A DNA stretch of 64,000 nucleotides from an uncultured Veillonellaceae bacterium. Lineage in GTDB: Bacteria; Bacillota; Negativicutes; Veillonellales; Veillonellaceae. The position numbers and the translations under genes are program-made. Under the pieces are notes generated by a model. It made no database searches. It was not told the DNA's origin and was given only the letters and a program-made list of their open reading frames with translations. Below are positions 44,923-54,814 of this stretch, piece after piece. The stretch's first letter is position 1. Every line of letters begins with the position of its first letter. The DNA is taken from the NCBI GenBank assembly GCA_945867815.1, contig CAMBIX010000006.1, positions 1-64,000 on the forward strand, read 5' to 3'.

Positions 44923-46041
44923 CTAAAAGAAAAAATCCCTTTGTTCACTAAAGGCTTCTACCTCTATATCTGGTCGACCTAACTGACCTAACGCCTCTTT
45001 AATCTTGCCAGCTAGTAATTTAGCTGCCATTTCTTCTGTACCGAAATGCCCCGCATCAACAACCAAAAGACCTAATTCCTTAGCTCGCTGCATGTCATGA
45101 TATTTTACATCGCCTGTAATATAAGCATCTGCTCCTAAACTAGCTGCCTTATCAATAAATTCAGCACCCCCACCCGTACACAAAGCAATCCTTTGAATAC
45201 ACTGACATTTATGACCACCTAGGCGCAAATGTGCTTGAGGAAAGGCCTCTTGCACACGTTCCTTGAAATCATCAAAAGAAAGTGCCTGTGCAAAAGAACC
45301 AATCCGTCCTAGCCCATAAGCTTTATGCGGCACATCTAAAGATACAACTTCATAAGCCGGTGTTTCATATGGATGTACAGCTAACATCTCTTTTACTACC
45401 TTAGAAAGAACGGGTCTAGGCACGACTACTGAAATTTCTTCCTCTCGCACATTGGTTAAAATTTCCACCTGTCCAATAGCTGGATGAGCCCCTCTTAAAG
45501 GTAGAAAACGCCCCGTCCCCGTTACTGAAAAAGAACAATGGCTATAATTACCAATAGCGCCGGCACCAGCATTTCCTATAGCCTGCCGCACCTTATCAGC
45601 TTCTAATTCAGGCACAAAAACTCTTAACTTAACAAAGTCTTCTTGCCCTGTCTTATCTAATACATCCGTGTTTTCTAGGCCTAATCGCTTAACCGCCTCA
45701 TCATTAAGACCACCACTAACAATATCTAAATTGGTATGCATAGCATAAATAGATATATCATGTTTTAATAAGTCAGCAATCAGACGGCCATGCGCCGTTG
45801 TTAAGGTAATTTGCTTCATACCTTTAAATATATAAGGATGATGACTAACTATAAAATTAGCCCCCACTTCTTTTGCCCTATCTACAACCTGCGGAGTTAT
45901 ATCGAGACTAGTAACAACGCCAGTAATAAGCGATTCTGGATTACCTACAGTTAAACCCGGATTATCCCAAGCTTCAGCCAAAGACAAAGGAGCCCACGCT
46001 TCTAATTTTTCTGTTACATCCTTAACTCGTACATCTTTCAT
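44923..46041 (-). CDS. Nif3-like dinuclear metal center protein (YqfO type, DUF34)
   Basis: A 372-aa protein of the NIF3/DUF34 family, whose biochemical role is not settled. Metal ligands are visible in SHHPYIFKG (about 65-73), a following AMHTNLD, and near the C-terminus DAGHFGTEE. The middle part (about 130-235) is the inserted PII-like domain typical of the long Firmicute form. It overlaps trmK by 4 bp, an arrangement conserved as yqfN-yqfO in Bacillus, and ends about 20 bp before rnpB. Confidence 0.92.
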   Translation of the reverse strand: MKDVRVKDVTEKLEAWAPLSLAEAWDNPGLTVGNPESLITGVVTSLDITPQVVDRAKEVGANFIVSHHPYIFKGMKQITLTTAHGRLIADLLKHDISIYAMHTNLDIVSGGLNDEAVKRLGLENTDVLDKTGQEDFVKLRVFVPELEADKVRQAIGNAGAGAIGNYSHCSFSVTGTGRFLPLRGAHPAIGQVEILTNVREEEISVVVPRPVLSKVVKEMLAVHPYETPAYEVVSLDVPHKAYGLGRIGSFAQALSFDDFKERVQEAFPQAHLRLGGHKCQCIQRIALCTGGGAEFIDKAASLGADAYITGDVKYHDMQRAKELGLLVVDAGHFGTEEMAAKLLAGKIKEALGQLGRPDIEVEAFSEQRDFFF

Positions 46042-46880
46042 AAAAAAGCCTCCAATACATCTTTTTCTTGTCTTGCTTTTATATAAACAGCCAACACTTT
46101 TTCATCTAACCAATCTTTTTTATCACTAGCTTCAGCCATAGTTACCATGGTATCCGTCAGCCCATAAGAACTTGGTTCCCAAAAAGATAGGCCAGCCACA
46201 TGTCGCTCTACTTTATCTATAGATCTCATCACTTCCATCCAATGCGTATCAGCAAAGTCCCTAATAGTTGCTGGCAAAGAATCCATAATGACCTGCCTCT
46301 TTCTTAAATGCCACCTAAGAAAATCATCACGCAAGGGATGTGAACTCGCAACTAACAAAGCACCTACTTCCCATAAAATTGACGACAAGGGCCGTTCCCT
46401 ATAGACAGTATCCCTGCCTTGAACTACGACCCAAGCCTCATACCAATGACGACCTTCTTTTATAGGTACTTCTTTTACTATCTTATAACCATGACTAACC
46501 AAATATTGACGAAGCTCTACCTGTCCATTCTGCGGCTGAAGTACATACGTAGGCACCTTGCCCGGCGCCCCTTCTATAATGTGACGCATCAAAAAACCAC
46601 CCATACCACAAATAACAGCACAATCAACTTCGCCAAGACCCGTTGTCTCCAAACCATCACCCAAACGGCAGTCAATATATTGACTCAGGCCATAATCTTG
46701 AACCGTTCGCTTAGCTGCTTCTAAGGGTCCCTTATGAACATCAGTAGCTATAACCCGCTTAGCCTTTCCTTCTTTTATTAAAGCTACAGCTAATTGCCCA
46801 TGGTCCGTACCTACATCAGCTATAGTATGACAAGTGGGCACTAAACTTAACACCTCTTGTAAGCGCTTCGGTATTCCCAT
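46038..46880 (-). CDS. trmK: tRNA (adenine-22-N1) methyltransferase TrmK
   Basis: Methylates A22 of tRNAs with S-adenosylmethionine. The 280-aa protein has the SAM motif IADVGTDHGQLAVAL near residues 19-33, then VIATDVHKGPLEAA and the catalytic-region AVICGMGGFLMRHI. The C-terminal coiled part is longer than in Bacillus YqfN (about 237 aa). Linkage to rpoD upstream and the Nif3-like gene downstream reproduces the Firmicute order. Confidence 0.92.
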   Translation of the reverse strand: MGIPKRLQEVLSLVPTCHTIADVGTDHGQLAVALIKEGKAKRVIATDVHKGPLEAAKRTVQDYGLSQYIDCRLGDGLETTGLGEVDCAVICGMGGFLMRHIIEGAPGKVPTYVLQPQNGQVELRQYLVSHGYKIVKEVPIKEGRHWYEAWVVVQGRDTVYRERPLSSILWEVGALLVASSHPLRDDFLRWHLRKRQVIMDSLPATIRDFADTHWMEVMRSIDKVERHVAGLSFWEPSSYGLTDTMVTMAEASDKKDWLDEKVLAVYIKARQEKDVLEAFL

Positions 46881-47002
46881 ATTTCACCTTTCTATACACT
46901 TAACCTCTTAAGAAAAGGCTAAGACTAGTCTTCCTCATCAACAGATACGCTTCCTCTAAAATAGCAAGCATCTAACATTTAATTCTATCAAAAAGCATAA
47001 AT

Positions 47003-47044
47003 AAAAAAGACTGTGAAAAAGAAATTACCTCTTATCACAGTCTC
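47003..47044 (-). terminator. Terminator of the tRNA-CAT gene
   Basis: Arms GACTGTGA and TCACAGTC (47009-47016, 47035-47042) with a TTTTTTATTT tail on the minus strand, about 15 nt after the tRNA. Confidence 0.85.
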
Positions 47045-47056
47045 TTGCTATTTAAT

Positions 47057-47131
47057 TGGTGGGCCCACCTGGGATCGAACCAGGGACCGACCGGTTATGA
47101 GCCGGTTGCTCTACCCCTGAGCTATAGGCCC
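47057..47131 (-). tRNA. tRNA with CAT anticodon (elongator Met or Ile2)
   Basis: Acceptor arms GGGCCTA and TGGGCCC, D arm with AGCTCAGGGGTAGAGC, anticodon stem ACCGG-CCGGT with loop CTCATAA, T loop GGTTCGATCCC, encoded CCA. The fully paired first base pair excludes initiator tRNA. Elongator Met and lysidine-modified Ile2 cannot be separated by eye. Confidence 0.9.
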
Positions 47132-47171
47132 AATGGTATATAAGCTTGCACCTATACGTCCATTACGCTTT

Positions 47172-47201
47172 ATTATACCCAATGGAACCTATAATCGTCA
47201 A
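47172..47201 (-). promoter_or_regulatory. Promoter of the tRNA-CAT gene
   Basis: TTGACG (47196-47201) and TATAAT (47172-47177) on the minus strand, spaced 18 bp, between rpoD and the tRNA. Confidence 0.82.
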
Positions 47202-47208
47202 GATTCTT

Positions 47209-48399
47209 TTATAAGAAGTCTTTAATCTTATCTCGTTTACCACGATTACGTAATTTAGTTAAGGCCTTACCTTCAATTTGACGAATACGTTCACGTGTTA
47301 CATTAAAGTGTTGACCAACTTCTTCCAAAGTACGTGGTTTGCCATCTTTTAAGCCAAACCGCAAAGTTAATACCTGCTGTTCCCTATCTGTCAAGCAATT
47401 AAAGACATCATCAATTTGTTCTCGCAATAAGATAAAGCTAACCGCATCTTCTGGAGCTACACTTTCCTTATCTTCAATAAAGTCACCTAAGTGCGAATCT
47501 TCTTCTTCACCAATTGGCGTTTCCAAAGATACAGGTTCTTGAGAAATCTTCTGAATTTCTCGTACCCGTTCCACACTAATCCCCATACCTTCTGCAATTT
47601 CTTCTGGTGTCGGTTCGCGCCCCTTATCTTGCAATAACTGTCTAGAAATGCGAATCAACTTATTAATGGTTTCTACCATATGAACTGGAATACGGATGGT
47701 ACGAGCTTGGTCAGCTATAGCACGCGTAATAGCCTGACGAATCCACCACGTAGCATAAGTCGAAAACTTATATCCCTTTGTATAGTCAAACTTATCAACG
47801 GCTTTAATTAGGCCTAAGTTACCTTCTTGAATTAAATCCAAGAACAACATACCTCGACCTACATAGCGTTTAGCAATACTAACAACCAAACGCAAGTTAG
47901 CATCAATCAATTTCTGTTTAGCTTGATCCCCCTGCCGCATTTCTTTAAAACTAGCATCTTCCTTATTGCCAGCTTCAATCTGCTTAGCCAACAAAATTTC
48001 TTCATCAGCAGATAGTAAGGACACACGACCAATTTCTTTTAAATACATACGGACAGGATCATCAATATTAACCGTATCTGGCACCTTTACATCAAGCCGT
48101 ACCTTTTTTGCTTCACGAACATCCGAATTCTCTTCTTCATCATCGGTATCCACATCATCTAAACTATCATCTGTATCCGATTCACTCGGTTCTTTTTCTT
48201 CCTCATCTACTTCTTCTATGTCGATCCCCATCTTCTGGAAGATTTCGTACATATCGTCTAGCTGTTCGGAAGTAAGTTCTGTTTCTTCATGTAGAGTTTC
48301 TACAATTTCTGCACTGGTCAAGGAACCTTTTTTTTTCCCTTTTTCTACCAAAGTTGCAATAATTTCCTCTACACGAGATTTCTTTTTCTTCTTAGCCAC
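47209..48399 (-). CDS. rpoD: RNA polymerase primary sigma factor
   Basis: The housekeeping sigma-70. The start is taken as GTG at 48399, 6 nt after AGGAAG, giving 396 aa; an upstream ATG would overlap dnaG by 40 bp. After a lysine-rich start and acidic region 1.1 come region 1.2 ([16 protein letters not shown]), region 2 ([21 protein letters not shown] and [14 protein letters not shown]), region 3 and region 4 with [18 protein letters not shown]. The promoters called in this window have TTGACA/TATAAT boxes consistent with it. It follows dnaG as in many Firmicutes. Confidence 0.97.
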   Translation of the reverse strand: MAKKKKKSRVEEIIATLVEKGKKKGSLTSAEIVETLHEETELTSEQLDDMYEIFQKMGIDIEEVDEEEKEPSESDTDDSLDDVDTDDEEENSDVREAKKVRLDVKVPDTVNIDDPVRMYLKEIGRVSLLSADEEILLAKQIEAGNKEDASFKEMRQGDQAKQKLIDANLRLVVSIAKRYVGRGMLFLDLIQEGNLGLIKAVDKFDYTKGYKFSTYATWWIRQAITRAIADQARTIRIPVHMVETINKLIRISRQLLQDKGREPTPEEIAEGMGISVERVREIQKISQEPVSLETPIGEEEDSHLGDFIEDKESVAPEDAVSFILLREQIDDVFNCLTDREQQVLTLRFGLKDGKPRTLEEVGQHFNVTRERIRQIEGKALTKLRNRGKRDKIKDFL

Positions 48400-48419
48400 A
48401 ACGCTCTTCCTTTCATACT

Positions 48420-50189
48420 TTAGGACCACTCTTGGATTTCCTTTTGGATTTCCTGACACTTCTTTAATTCTTCAATGAAAGCCGTATCTCCTGCACGACT
48501 CATTTTATCCGCCGCTATACTATGTTCCTTATACTGCCTGCGCAAAGATTGTATACGCAATCTACGAATACTTTCTTCTAAACGAATTTCATCAAATTGT
48601 GTATCCGTCAGAACTAGTAAGCGAGAATAAGCGGTTTTTTCTTCCTCCGATAAAACAGTTTCAAGGGCGGCTGAAGATAGACCACCCGTTTCCTGTAAAA
48701 CTTTGCCACAAGTAGCTAACAAAGTCCTATACACCTCTTGAACAATATCCTTATCCTCTACATAGTCATGCACCATCTGCCAGGCCTTTGGAAATTGTAC
48801 AGCTTGCGCTACAATATAGGTCTCGTCCGAATCTGGCTCAATAAGCGTCTTTACAGGTTGTGCTTCACTTACAAGCGTAATCCGCCCCCGCCTAGTAAAC
48901 TCTTTAAAAGACTGGCGTATCGTTCCCATATCCAGCCATAAAGGAAGCGCCAAAGCCCGTAAATAACTATCACGTTTCACACTATTTTCTGTATGACTAA
49001 TAAAAGGAAATAGTTCATCTAATATAGCCTGCTTACCTGCCATATCTGTACTATCATGACCTATCATGGCCTGATTTAATAAAAATTCAAAGGGCGGTAT
49101 CGCTTTATCTATAATAGTCAAAAAGCCATCACGCCCGTGATTACTCACATAATCATCTGGGTCTTTTCCATCTGGCATAGCCAGAACTCGCACCTTAAAA
49201 TCTGTATTCTGTAATAAATCAATGGCACGTCGAACGGCTTTACGACCGGCCCCATCCATATCATAAGCAAGTATAATCTCTTCTGCCTGTCGCATCAAAA
49301 GACGCCCATGATCTTTTGTGTAAGCCGTGCCTAATGAAGCGACTACATTGGTAACGCCTGCATTATGGGCACTAATAACATCCATATAGCCTTCGACTAG
49401 TATAGCCTGTTTAGTTCGGCGGATGGTCTTATAAGCCTTATCAAAGGCAAATAACAAGTGTCCCTTATTAAATATTTCTGTTTCTGGTGAATTTAAATAC
49501 TTAGGCGTACTATCATCTAATACACGACCGCCAAAGCCAACAACACGACCCTTGCCATCACAAATAGGAAACATAACACGATTACGAAAATAATCATAAA
49601 CGCGGCCGTTATCATTCTTACGTACTAGGCCCAACTTCAGCAAATACGCTTCTGGAATCTTCCGCTCTGTAAAAGCCCTATATAACTTGTCCCAGCTATC
49701 CGGTGCATAACCAAGACGAAATTTATCTATCGTTTCTCTCGATAAGCCTCGCTTTTGAAAATACTCGAGTCCTACTTTTCCCATTTCTGTTTTCGTTAAA
49801 CAATTATGGAAAAAATTAGCCGCTAATTCATTAATTTCATAAAGACGACGTCGTTTTTCATTCTGTCGACGTTCCACGTCTGTTAATTCTTCTTCCGGCA
49901 AAGGAATACCTGCCCGTTCAGCTAACTTTCCTAAGGCTTCTGGAAAAGACAACCCCTCTTCCTGCATAAGAAAATTAATCACTGTTCCCGACGCATGACA
50001 GCCAAAACAATAATAAAAACCTTTCTCCGGCGTAACACTAAAAGACGGCGTTTTTTCATTATGAAAAGGACAACAGCCCCAATAATTACGACCTTTCTTC
50101 TTTAACGGAACGTATTCGGAAATGACGTTAACAATATCATTCGCTTCTTTTATCTGTTCAATCAATTCGTTCGAATATCTACGACTCAT
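48420..50189 (-). CDS. dnaG: DNA primase
   Basis: Makes RNA primers for replication. The 589-aa protein has the N-terminal CHC2 zinc finger ([14 protein letters not shown], with partner CFGCHASG, about residues 40-65). A TOPRIM catalytic domain follows ([15 protein letters not shown] near 265, later [11 protein letters not shown]), and a C-terminal DnaB-interacting helical region. The upstream neighbour is rny on the other side of a strong terminator, and rpoD follows 20 bp downstream, so dnaG-rpoD form one unit. Confidence 0.96.
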   Translation of the reverse strand: MSRRYSNELIEQIKEANDIVNVISEYVPLKKKGRNYWGCCPFHNEKTPSFSVTPEKGFYYCFGCHASGTVINFLMQEEGLSFPEALGKLAERAGIPLPEEELTDVERRQNEKRRRLYEINELAANFFHNCLTKTEMGKVGLEYFQKRGLSRETIDKFRLGYAPDSWDKLYRAFTERKIPEAYLLKLGLVRKNDNGRVYDYFRNRVMFPICDGKGRVVGFGGRVLDDSTPKYLNSPETEIFNKGHLLFAFDKAYKTIRRTKQAILVEGYMDVISAHNAGVTNVVASLGTAYTKDHGRLLMRQAEEIILAYDMDGAGRKAVRRAIDLLQNTDFKVRVLAMPDGKDPDDYVSNHGRDGFLTIIDKAIPPFEFLLNQAMIGHDSTDMAGKQAILDELFPFISHTENSVKRDSYLRALALPLWLDMGTIRQSFKEFTRRGRITLVSEAQPVKTLIEPDSDETYIVAQAVQFPKAWQMVHDYVEDKDIVQEVYRTLLATCGKVLQETGGLSSAALETVLSEEEKTAYSRLLVLTDTQFDEIRLEESIRRLRIQSLRRQYKEHSIAADKMSRAGDTAFIEELKKCQEIQKEIQEWS

Positions 50190-50312
50190 TTCCTCAACTC
50201 CTTCCGCTTAGCCTATCATTACTATTCGATTTAACACTAGAAGACTCCTCTTTATAAAAAGTAAAACAATTATAAATTTTATCATTTCTTCCTTAGTCTG
50301 AAAAGTCTTTAT

Positions 50313-50351
50313 AAAAATACGACCTAAAGATATAAACACCTTTAGGTCGTA
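50313..50351 (-). terminator. Terminator of rny
   Basis: Perfect 12-bp arms TACGACCTAAAG and CTTTAGGTCGTA with a 10-nt loop and TTTTTAT tail on the minus strand, 37 bp after the rny stop. Confidence 0.92.
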
Positions 50352-50387
50352 CTCAGTTTATATTTCTTTTATTTGCCTAATAAAAAC

Positions 50388-51932
50388 TTATTTAGCATAG
50401 TCAACAGCACGAGTTTCTCTGATGACAACTACCTTAATCTGTCCTGGATATTCCAATTCATCCTGAATGCGAGCAGCAATATCATGAACTAATAAAGCCG
50501 ATTCCGCTTCATCCACCTTGTCTGGTGTAACCATAACACGAATTTCACGACCCGCCTGAATAGCAAAACATTTTTCTACACCTTCAAAAGATTGGGCAAT
50601 TTCTTCCAACTTAGTCAAGCGTTTTAAATAATTTTCTAAGGTTTCTCGTCTTGCGCCTGGCCGTGCAGCCGATACAGCATCAGCAGCAGCTACCAACACA
50701 GCTTCAATAGACTTGAATTCCGTATCCCCATGATGAGCAGCAATACAATTAATAACGGCTGCACTTTCATGGTATTTCTTAGCTACATCTACACCAATTT
50801 CTACGTGTGAGCCTTCTAATTCATGGTCTAAGGCCTTACCCAAATCATGCAGTAAGCCACCCCGTTTAGCTAAGGCTACATCACAGCCCAACTCAGCTGC
50901 CATCATGCCTGCCAAGTGAGACACTTCAATAGAGTGGCGCAACACATTCTGACCATAACTTGTCCGATACTTTAAACGACCAATAATACGTACCACTTCT
51001 GGGTGAAGTCCATGAACACCTGTTTCAAACATAGCCTGTTCACCAGCTTCTTTAATAGCTTGGTCAACCTCTTTACGAGCCTTACCAACCATTTCTTCAA
51101 TACGAGCTGGATGAATACGTCCATCAACAATTAACTTTTCTAAGGCAATACGTGCCACTTCTCGACGTACCGGTTCAAAACAAGACAAGATAACAGCTTC
51201 TGGCGTATCATCAATAATTAAATCAACACCTGTTAAAGTTTCCAAGGCTCGAATATTACGACCTTCACGACCAATAATACGGCCTTTCATTTCATCATTC
51301 GGTAAAGATACAACCGACACTGTCGTCTCAGCCACATGATCAGCTGCACAACGTTGAATGGCTCCAGCAATAATTTCCCGTGCATTTTTATCGGCTTCTT
51401 CCTTAGCCTGTTGTTCTAATTCCTTAACCATAACGGCTGTTTCATGACGAATATCTTTCTTTACATTTGAGAGTAAGATTTCTTTAGCCTCTTCCGTCGT
51501 AAACCCAGAAATCCGTTCTAATTCCGCAACCTGTTTGTCATGCAATTTAGAAATGCGTTCCTTACTAGCATTTAACTCATTAGTCTTTCTCTGCAAGGTT
51601 TCTTCCTTACGTTCTAAGCCTTCTAATTTCTTGTCTAAATGCTCTTCTTTTTGTAAAATCCGTCGTTCTAAACGCTGCAATTCAGATCGTCTTTCACGAT
51701 TCTCTTTATCAACATCAGCACGAAGTTTATGTATTTCTTCTTTGGCCTCAAGTAATGCTTCCTTCTTACGTGATTGTGCTAACCGTTCCCCATCAGCAAC
51801 AATACGTTCTGCTTCTTTTTCTGCTTGATTCAGCTTACCTTCCGCTATATTTTTACGTAAAAAATAGCCTACGCTAAGTCCAATTAATACCATAACAACT
51901 GCGATTACGCTATATTCAAGAATGTGACTCAC
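50388..51932 (-). CDS. rny: Ribonuclease Y
   Basis: Membrane-anchored endoribonuclease that starts mRNA decay in Firmicutes. The 514-aa protein has an N-terminal transmembrane helix (about 8-26), a long coiled coil (about 30-200), a KH domain ([17 protein letters not shown] near 210-226) and an HD domain with [12 protein letters not shown]. The GTG start lies inside the Shine-Dalgarno AGGAGGTGA, so the true start may be the ATT 9 nt downstream. A strong terminator ends about 10 nt upstream of this site, suggesting controlled readthrough. Confidence 0.95.
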   Translation of the reverse strand: MSHILEYSVIAVVMVLIGLSVGYFLRKNIAEGKLNQAEKEAERIVADGERLAQSRKKEALLEAKEEIHKLRADVDKENRERRSELQRLERRILQKEEHLDKKLEGLERKEETLQRKTNELNASKERISKLHDKQVAELERISGFTTEEAKEILLSNVKKDIRHETAVMVKELEQQAKEEADKNAREIIAGAIQRCAADHVAETTVSVVSLPNDEMKGRIIGREGRNIRALETLTGVDLIIDDTPEAVILSCFEPVRREVARIALEKLIVDGRIHPARIEEMVGKARKEVDQAIKEAGEQAMFETGVHGLHPEVVRIIGRLKYRTSYGQNVLRHSIEVSHLAGMMAAELGCDVALAKRGGLLHDLGKALDHELEGSHVEIGVDVAKKYHESAAVINCIAAHHGDTEFKSIEAVLVAAADAVSAARPGARRETLENYLKRLTKLEEIAQSFEGVEKCFAIQAGREIRVMVTPDKVDEAESALLVHDIAARIQDELEYPGQIKVVVIRETRAVDYAK

Positions 51933-51942
51933 CTCCTACAAC

Positions 51943-51979
51943 AAAAAAGTAAGAAGCCGACATAAATTCGGCTTCTTAC
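51943..51979 (-). terminator. Terminator/attenuator abutting the rny ribosome binding site
   Basis: Minus-strand arms GTAAGAAGCCGA and TCGGCTTCTTAC (12 bp, perfect) with a 7-nt loop and a TTTTTT tail. The tail ends within a few bases of the rny Shine-Dalgarno, leaving no room for a promoter downstream. Confidence 0.88.
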
Positions 51980-52033
51980 TAGTAACCGACTGTCTCATTT
52001 TAGAAATAAAATCCATATAAACGAACACTTTTA

Positions 52034-52062
52034 ATTTTATACCGTCATAGAAAGACAGTCAA
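52034..52062 (-). promoter_or_regulatory. Probable rny promoter at the end of recX
   Basis: TTGACT (52057-52062) and TAAAAT (52034-52039) on the minus strand, 17 bp apart. It overlaps the recX stop and would give a leader of about 95 nt that includes the hairpin at 51943-51979. Confidence 0.55.
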
Positions 52063-52508
52063 GAATTCGCATCCTGTATTGACAGTTCTTGAGCTATATT
52101 TTTTATTGTTCTACTAGAAAACCCACGATTTCCTAAAAAGCGATATAAACTCGTCCAAGTAAAAACCTTACTTACCTTACGAGATACAATCCGCCTAGCT
52201 GCCGCCTCTTCATCATAATCAGATAAGGCCTCTGAAATACATAAACCTCGTTGAAACATTTTATTTTCTATATAGCGACGGCTATACTTACCTTCCTCCA
52301 TATAGAGCCTAAGAGCCTCTTTACTTAAGCGCTCATCATTTAAATAATCAAGTTCAAAAAGTCGCTTCTCTACTTGATCAATTAAGTCTATAGGACAAGC
52401 CTTACGCATCATTTTTTCTCGTAATTCTTTTTCACTTAGAAAACGAACAGACAAAAAGCGTAAGGCCTGATCCATAGCTGACTCATAGGTAAATACCTTA
52501 GTCTTCAT
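52059..52508 (-). CDS. recX: Regulatory protein RecX
   Basis: Modulates RecA filament growth. The preferred ATG at 52508 gives 149 aa; a GTG five codons earlier is also possible behind GTAGGTG. The helical-repeat pattern of RecX is visible: [20 protein letters not shown], then [15 protein letters not shown] and [13 protein letters not shown]. The start lies within the end of recA (11-bp overlap), so the two are translationally coupled. Confidence 0.88.
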   Translation of the reverse strand: MKTKVFTYESAMDQALRFLSVRFLSEKELREKMMRKACPIDLIDQVEKRLFELDYLNDERLSKEALRLYMEEGKYSRRYIENKMFQRGLCISEALSDYDEEAAARRIVSRKVSKVFTWTSLYRFLGNRGFSSRTIKNIAQELSIQDANS

Positions 52509-53529
52509 CTTTTTGTTCTTCACCTACAACAAATTCTTCTGGGCCAACCGCTAAGGTATCACGAATAATCTTATCAATTTCTGCTTCTACATCTGGATGT
52601 TCTTTCAAATAAGCCTTAGCCGCTTCTTTGCCTTGTCCTAAACGTTCCCCATTATAGGAATACCAAGCACCTGACTTCTTAACAATATCTATATTAGTAC
52701 CAATATCGATTAAAGTTCCTTCATAAGAAATACCTGTACCATACATCAAGTCGAACTCAGCCATCTTAAAGGGAGGGGCTACCTTATTTTTAACAACTTT
52801 AACTTTCGTACGAGCTCCCACATTTTCATTGTTTTGTTTAATAAGTTCACCTTTACGGACATCTAAACGAATTGTCGAGTAAAATTTAAGAGCACGGCCG
52901 CCTGTTGTTGTTTCTGGATTACCAAACATGACCCCTACTTTTTCACGTAATTGGTTAATAAAGATAACAACGGTCTTAGACTTACTAATAATGCCCGTCA
53001 ATTTACGAAGGGCCTTACTCATCAACCGTGCCTGCAAACCAACTTGGGCATCGCCCATTTCTCCTTCAATTTCAGCCTTTGGTACCAAAGCAGCTACAGA
53101 GTCAACAACAATAATATCAACGGCGCCACTACGAACCAAAGCTTCTGTAATTTCCAAAGCCTGTTCCCCACAGTCTGGTTGTGATATTAACAAGTTATTA
53201 ATATCCACCCCTAAATTACGTGCATACACAGGATCTAAAGCATGTTCCGCATCAATAAAGGCAGCCACGCCGCCTTCTTTTTGTGCCGATGCAATGGCAT
53301 GCAAAGCAACCGTTGTTTTACCAGAAGATTCTGGTCCATAAATTTCAATTACGCGGCCACGTGGAAAACCACCCACGCCAACAGCTAGATCTAAGGCCAG
53401 ACAACCGGTAGGAATGACGTCAATATTCATCTGTCCAGCGGCTTCACCCAGACGCATGATAGCCCCTTTACCATAATCTTTTTCAATCTTTTTTAATGCA
53501 TTCTCTAATGCTTGCTCTCTACCTTCCAT
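52498..53529 (-). CDS. recA: Recombinase RecA
   Basis: Central strand-exchange and SOS protein. The 343-aa sequence contains Walker [10 protein letters not shown] near residues 65-73, VDSVAALVP with Walker B, the L1/L2 DNA-binding loops ([40 protein letters not shown]) and an acidic C-terminus. The length is standard. It lies 11 bp after cinA, a common coupling. No LexA-type operator was recognised upstream, and expression may come from within or ahead of cinA. Confidence 0.98.
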   Translation of the reverse strand: MEGREQALENALKKIEKDYGKGAIMRLGEAAGQMNIDVIPTGCLALDLAVGVGGFPRGRVIEIYGPESSGKTTVALHAIASAQKEGGVAAFIDAEHALDPVYARNLGVDINNLLISQPDCGEQALEITEALVRSGAVDIIVVDSVAALVPKAEIEGEMGDAQVGLQARLMSKALRKLTGIISKSKTVVIFINQLREKVGVMFGNPETTTGGRALKFYSTIRLDVRKGELIKQNNENVGARTKVKVVKNKVAPPFKMAEFDLMYGTGISYEGTLIDIGTNIDIVKKSGAWYSYNGERLGQGKEAAKAYLKEHPDVEAEIDKIIRDTLAVGPEEFVVGEEQKDED

Positions 53530-53540
53530 GCTAACTCCTT

Positions 53541-54791
53541 CTATTTTTTCTTATCTTCTTCTATCATTTTATACAGAAAATATAAGGCTCGTTCAGCTGC
53601 TCCCTGCCGAATACTTTCTCGATTACCAATTAACTCATTACGATATACTTTCGTACCATTGGGACCCGCTACACCAATATAGACAAGTCCAATCGGTTTG
53701 TCTGCTGTAGCGCCACCAGGACCAGCTAAACCAGTCGTTGATACACCATACGTTGTCTCTACAGACTTTCTTGTACCTTCAGCCATGGCTGCTGCCACTT
53801 GTTCACTAACAGCCCCATAAGTAGCAAGCATCTCTTGCGGCACAGCCAAAAGGCGATGCTTACAATCATTACTATAGGAAATGATGCCCCCCATAAGATA
53901 TTCACTACTACCTGGCAAATTACCTAGGCGTTTGCCAACAAGCCCTGATGTACAAGACTCTGCTGTAGCTACCGTTTTACCTGTCCCTTTTAAGCTATCC
54001 CTGAGCAATTCTTCCATACCAATATCTAGGGTACGCCCAATATAAGCCCCTAACCGTTCACGAATAATCACGTCCCATGGTGCTAATAATTCTTTTGCTT
54101 CCGACTTTGACTGAGCCTTAGCCGTAATACGAACCTCTATATATCCATTTTTAATCAAAAAGGCTATGGTTGGATTTTTTTGACTATCTACCAAATCTCT
54201 CAAGGTATTTTCTAATTCTAATTCGCGCTTTTGATACAAGGCATAGCGATAAGAAAAAACAACCCCTTGTGAGCCAAATCGTTTATACAGATAGGGCTGT
54301 ACAGAATCAGTGAAAACAGCCTTCATCTCCGCTGGTGGACCTGGCAAAAGGATAAAAGTCTTACCTTCTGCTTCTAAGGCCACACCAGGTGCTACCCCCC
54401 TATTATTTTCTAGTGCTAGGCTACCTTCCGGCAAAGTCCACTCCCTATTACTTTCTGTTGGCACACTCCGTTGATGAGCAGCAAAAAAAGCTTCCACTAA
54501 CTGCTTAGCTTTTTCATTTTCTACCATAGGAAGATGTAAGGTATCCGCTAATATTTGCCGCGTAATATCCCCCTGAGTTGGACCCAATCCACCAGTGCAG
54601 ATAATTATATCAGCCCGATTCTTAGCTATCGTAAATGCATGAGCCATACGCGCTGGATTATCTCCCACTGTCTGCTGAAAAGCCACTGTATACCCATCTT
54701 CATTTAAGGCATGGCCTAGCCAAGACGAATTCGTATTAATCGTATCTCCTAATAAAAGTTCAGAACCTGTGGCAATAATTTCTACAATCAT
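53541..54791 (-). CDS. cinA: CinA family nicotinamide-nucleotide amidohydrolase / competence-damage protein
   Basis: A 416-aa two-domain protein. The N-terminal MoaB/COG1058 domain ([31 protein letters not shown]) acts on ADP-ribose-like compounds in relatives. The C-terminal PncC domain ([27 protein letters not shown]) deamidates NMN to NaMN. It lies directly upstream of recA, the usual Firmicute order. The products of this enzyme would feed nadD and nadE found at the window start. Confidence 0.93.
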   Translation of the reverse strand: MIVEIIATGSELLLGDTINTNSSWLGHALNEDGYTVAFQQTVGDNPARMAHAFTIAKNRADIIICTGGLGPTQGDITRQILADTLHLPMVENEKAKQLVEAFFAAHQRSVPTESNREWTLPEGSLALENNRGVAPGVALEAEGKTFILLPGPPAEMKAVFTDSVQPYLYKRFGSQGVVFSYRYALYQKRELELENTLRDLVDSQKNPTIAFLIKNGYIEVRITAKAQSKSEAKELLAPWDVIIRERLGAYIGRTLDIGMEELLRDSLKGTGKTVATAESCTSGLVGKRLGNLPGSSEYLMGGIISYSNDCKHRLLAVPQEMLATYGAVSEQVAAAMAEGTRKSVETTYGVSTTGLAGPGGATADKPIGLVYIGVAGPNGTKVYRNELIGNRESIRQGAAERALYFLYKMIEEDKKK

Positions 54792-54814
54792 GACACAACC
54801 TTCTTTCTTAGCAA

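Noticed and set aside
44603-44926. Plus-strand reading frames of about 75-107 codons
   Set aside because: They lie antisense to RNase P RNA; the conserved RNA core explains the sequence and no ribosome binding site is present.
47966-48478. Ser-rich 170-codon plus-strand frame
   Set aside because: It is antisense to the acidic, Glu/Asp-rich part of rpoD; Ser richness is a by-product of GAA/GAT codons.
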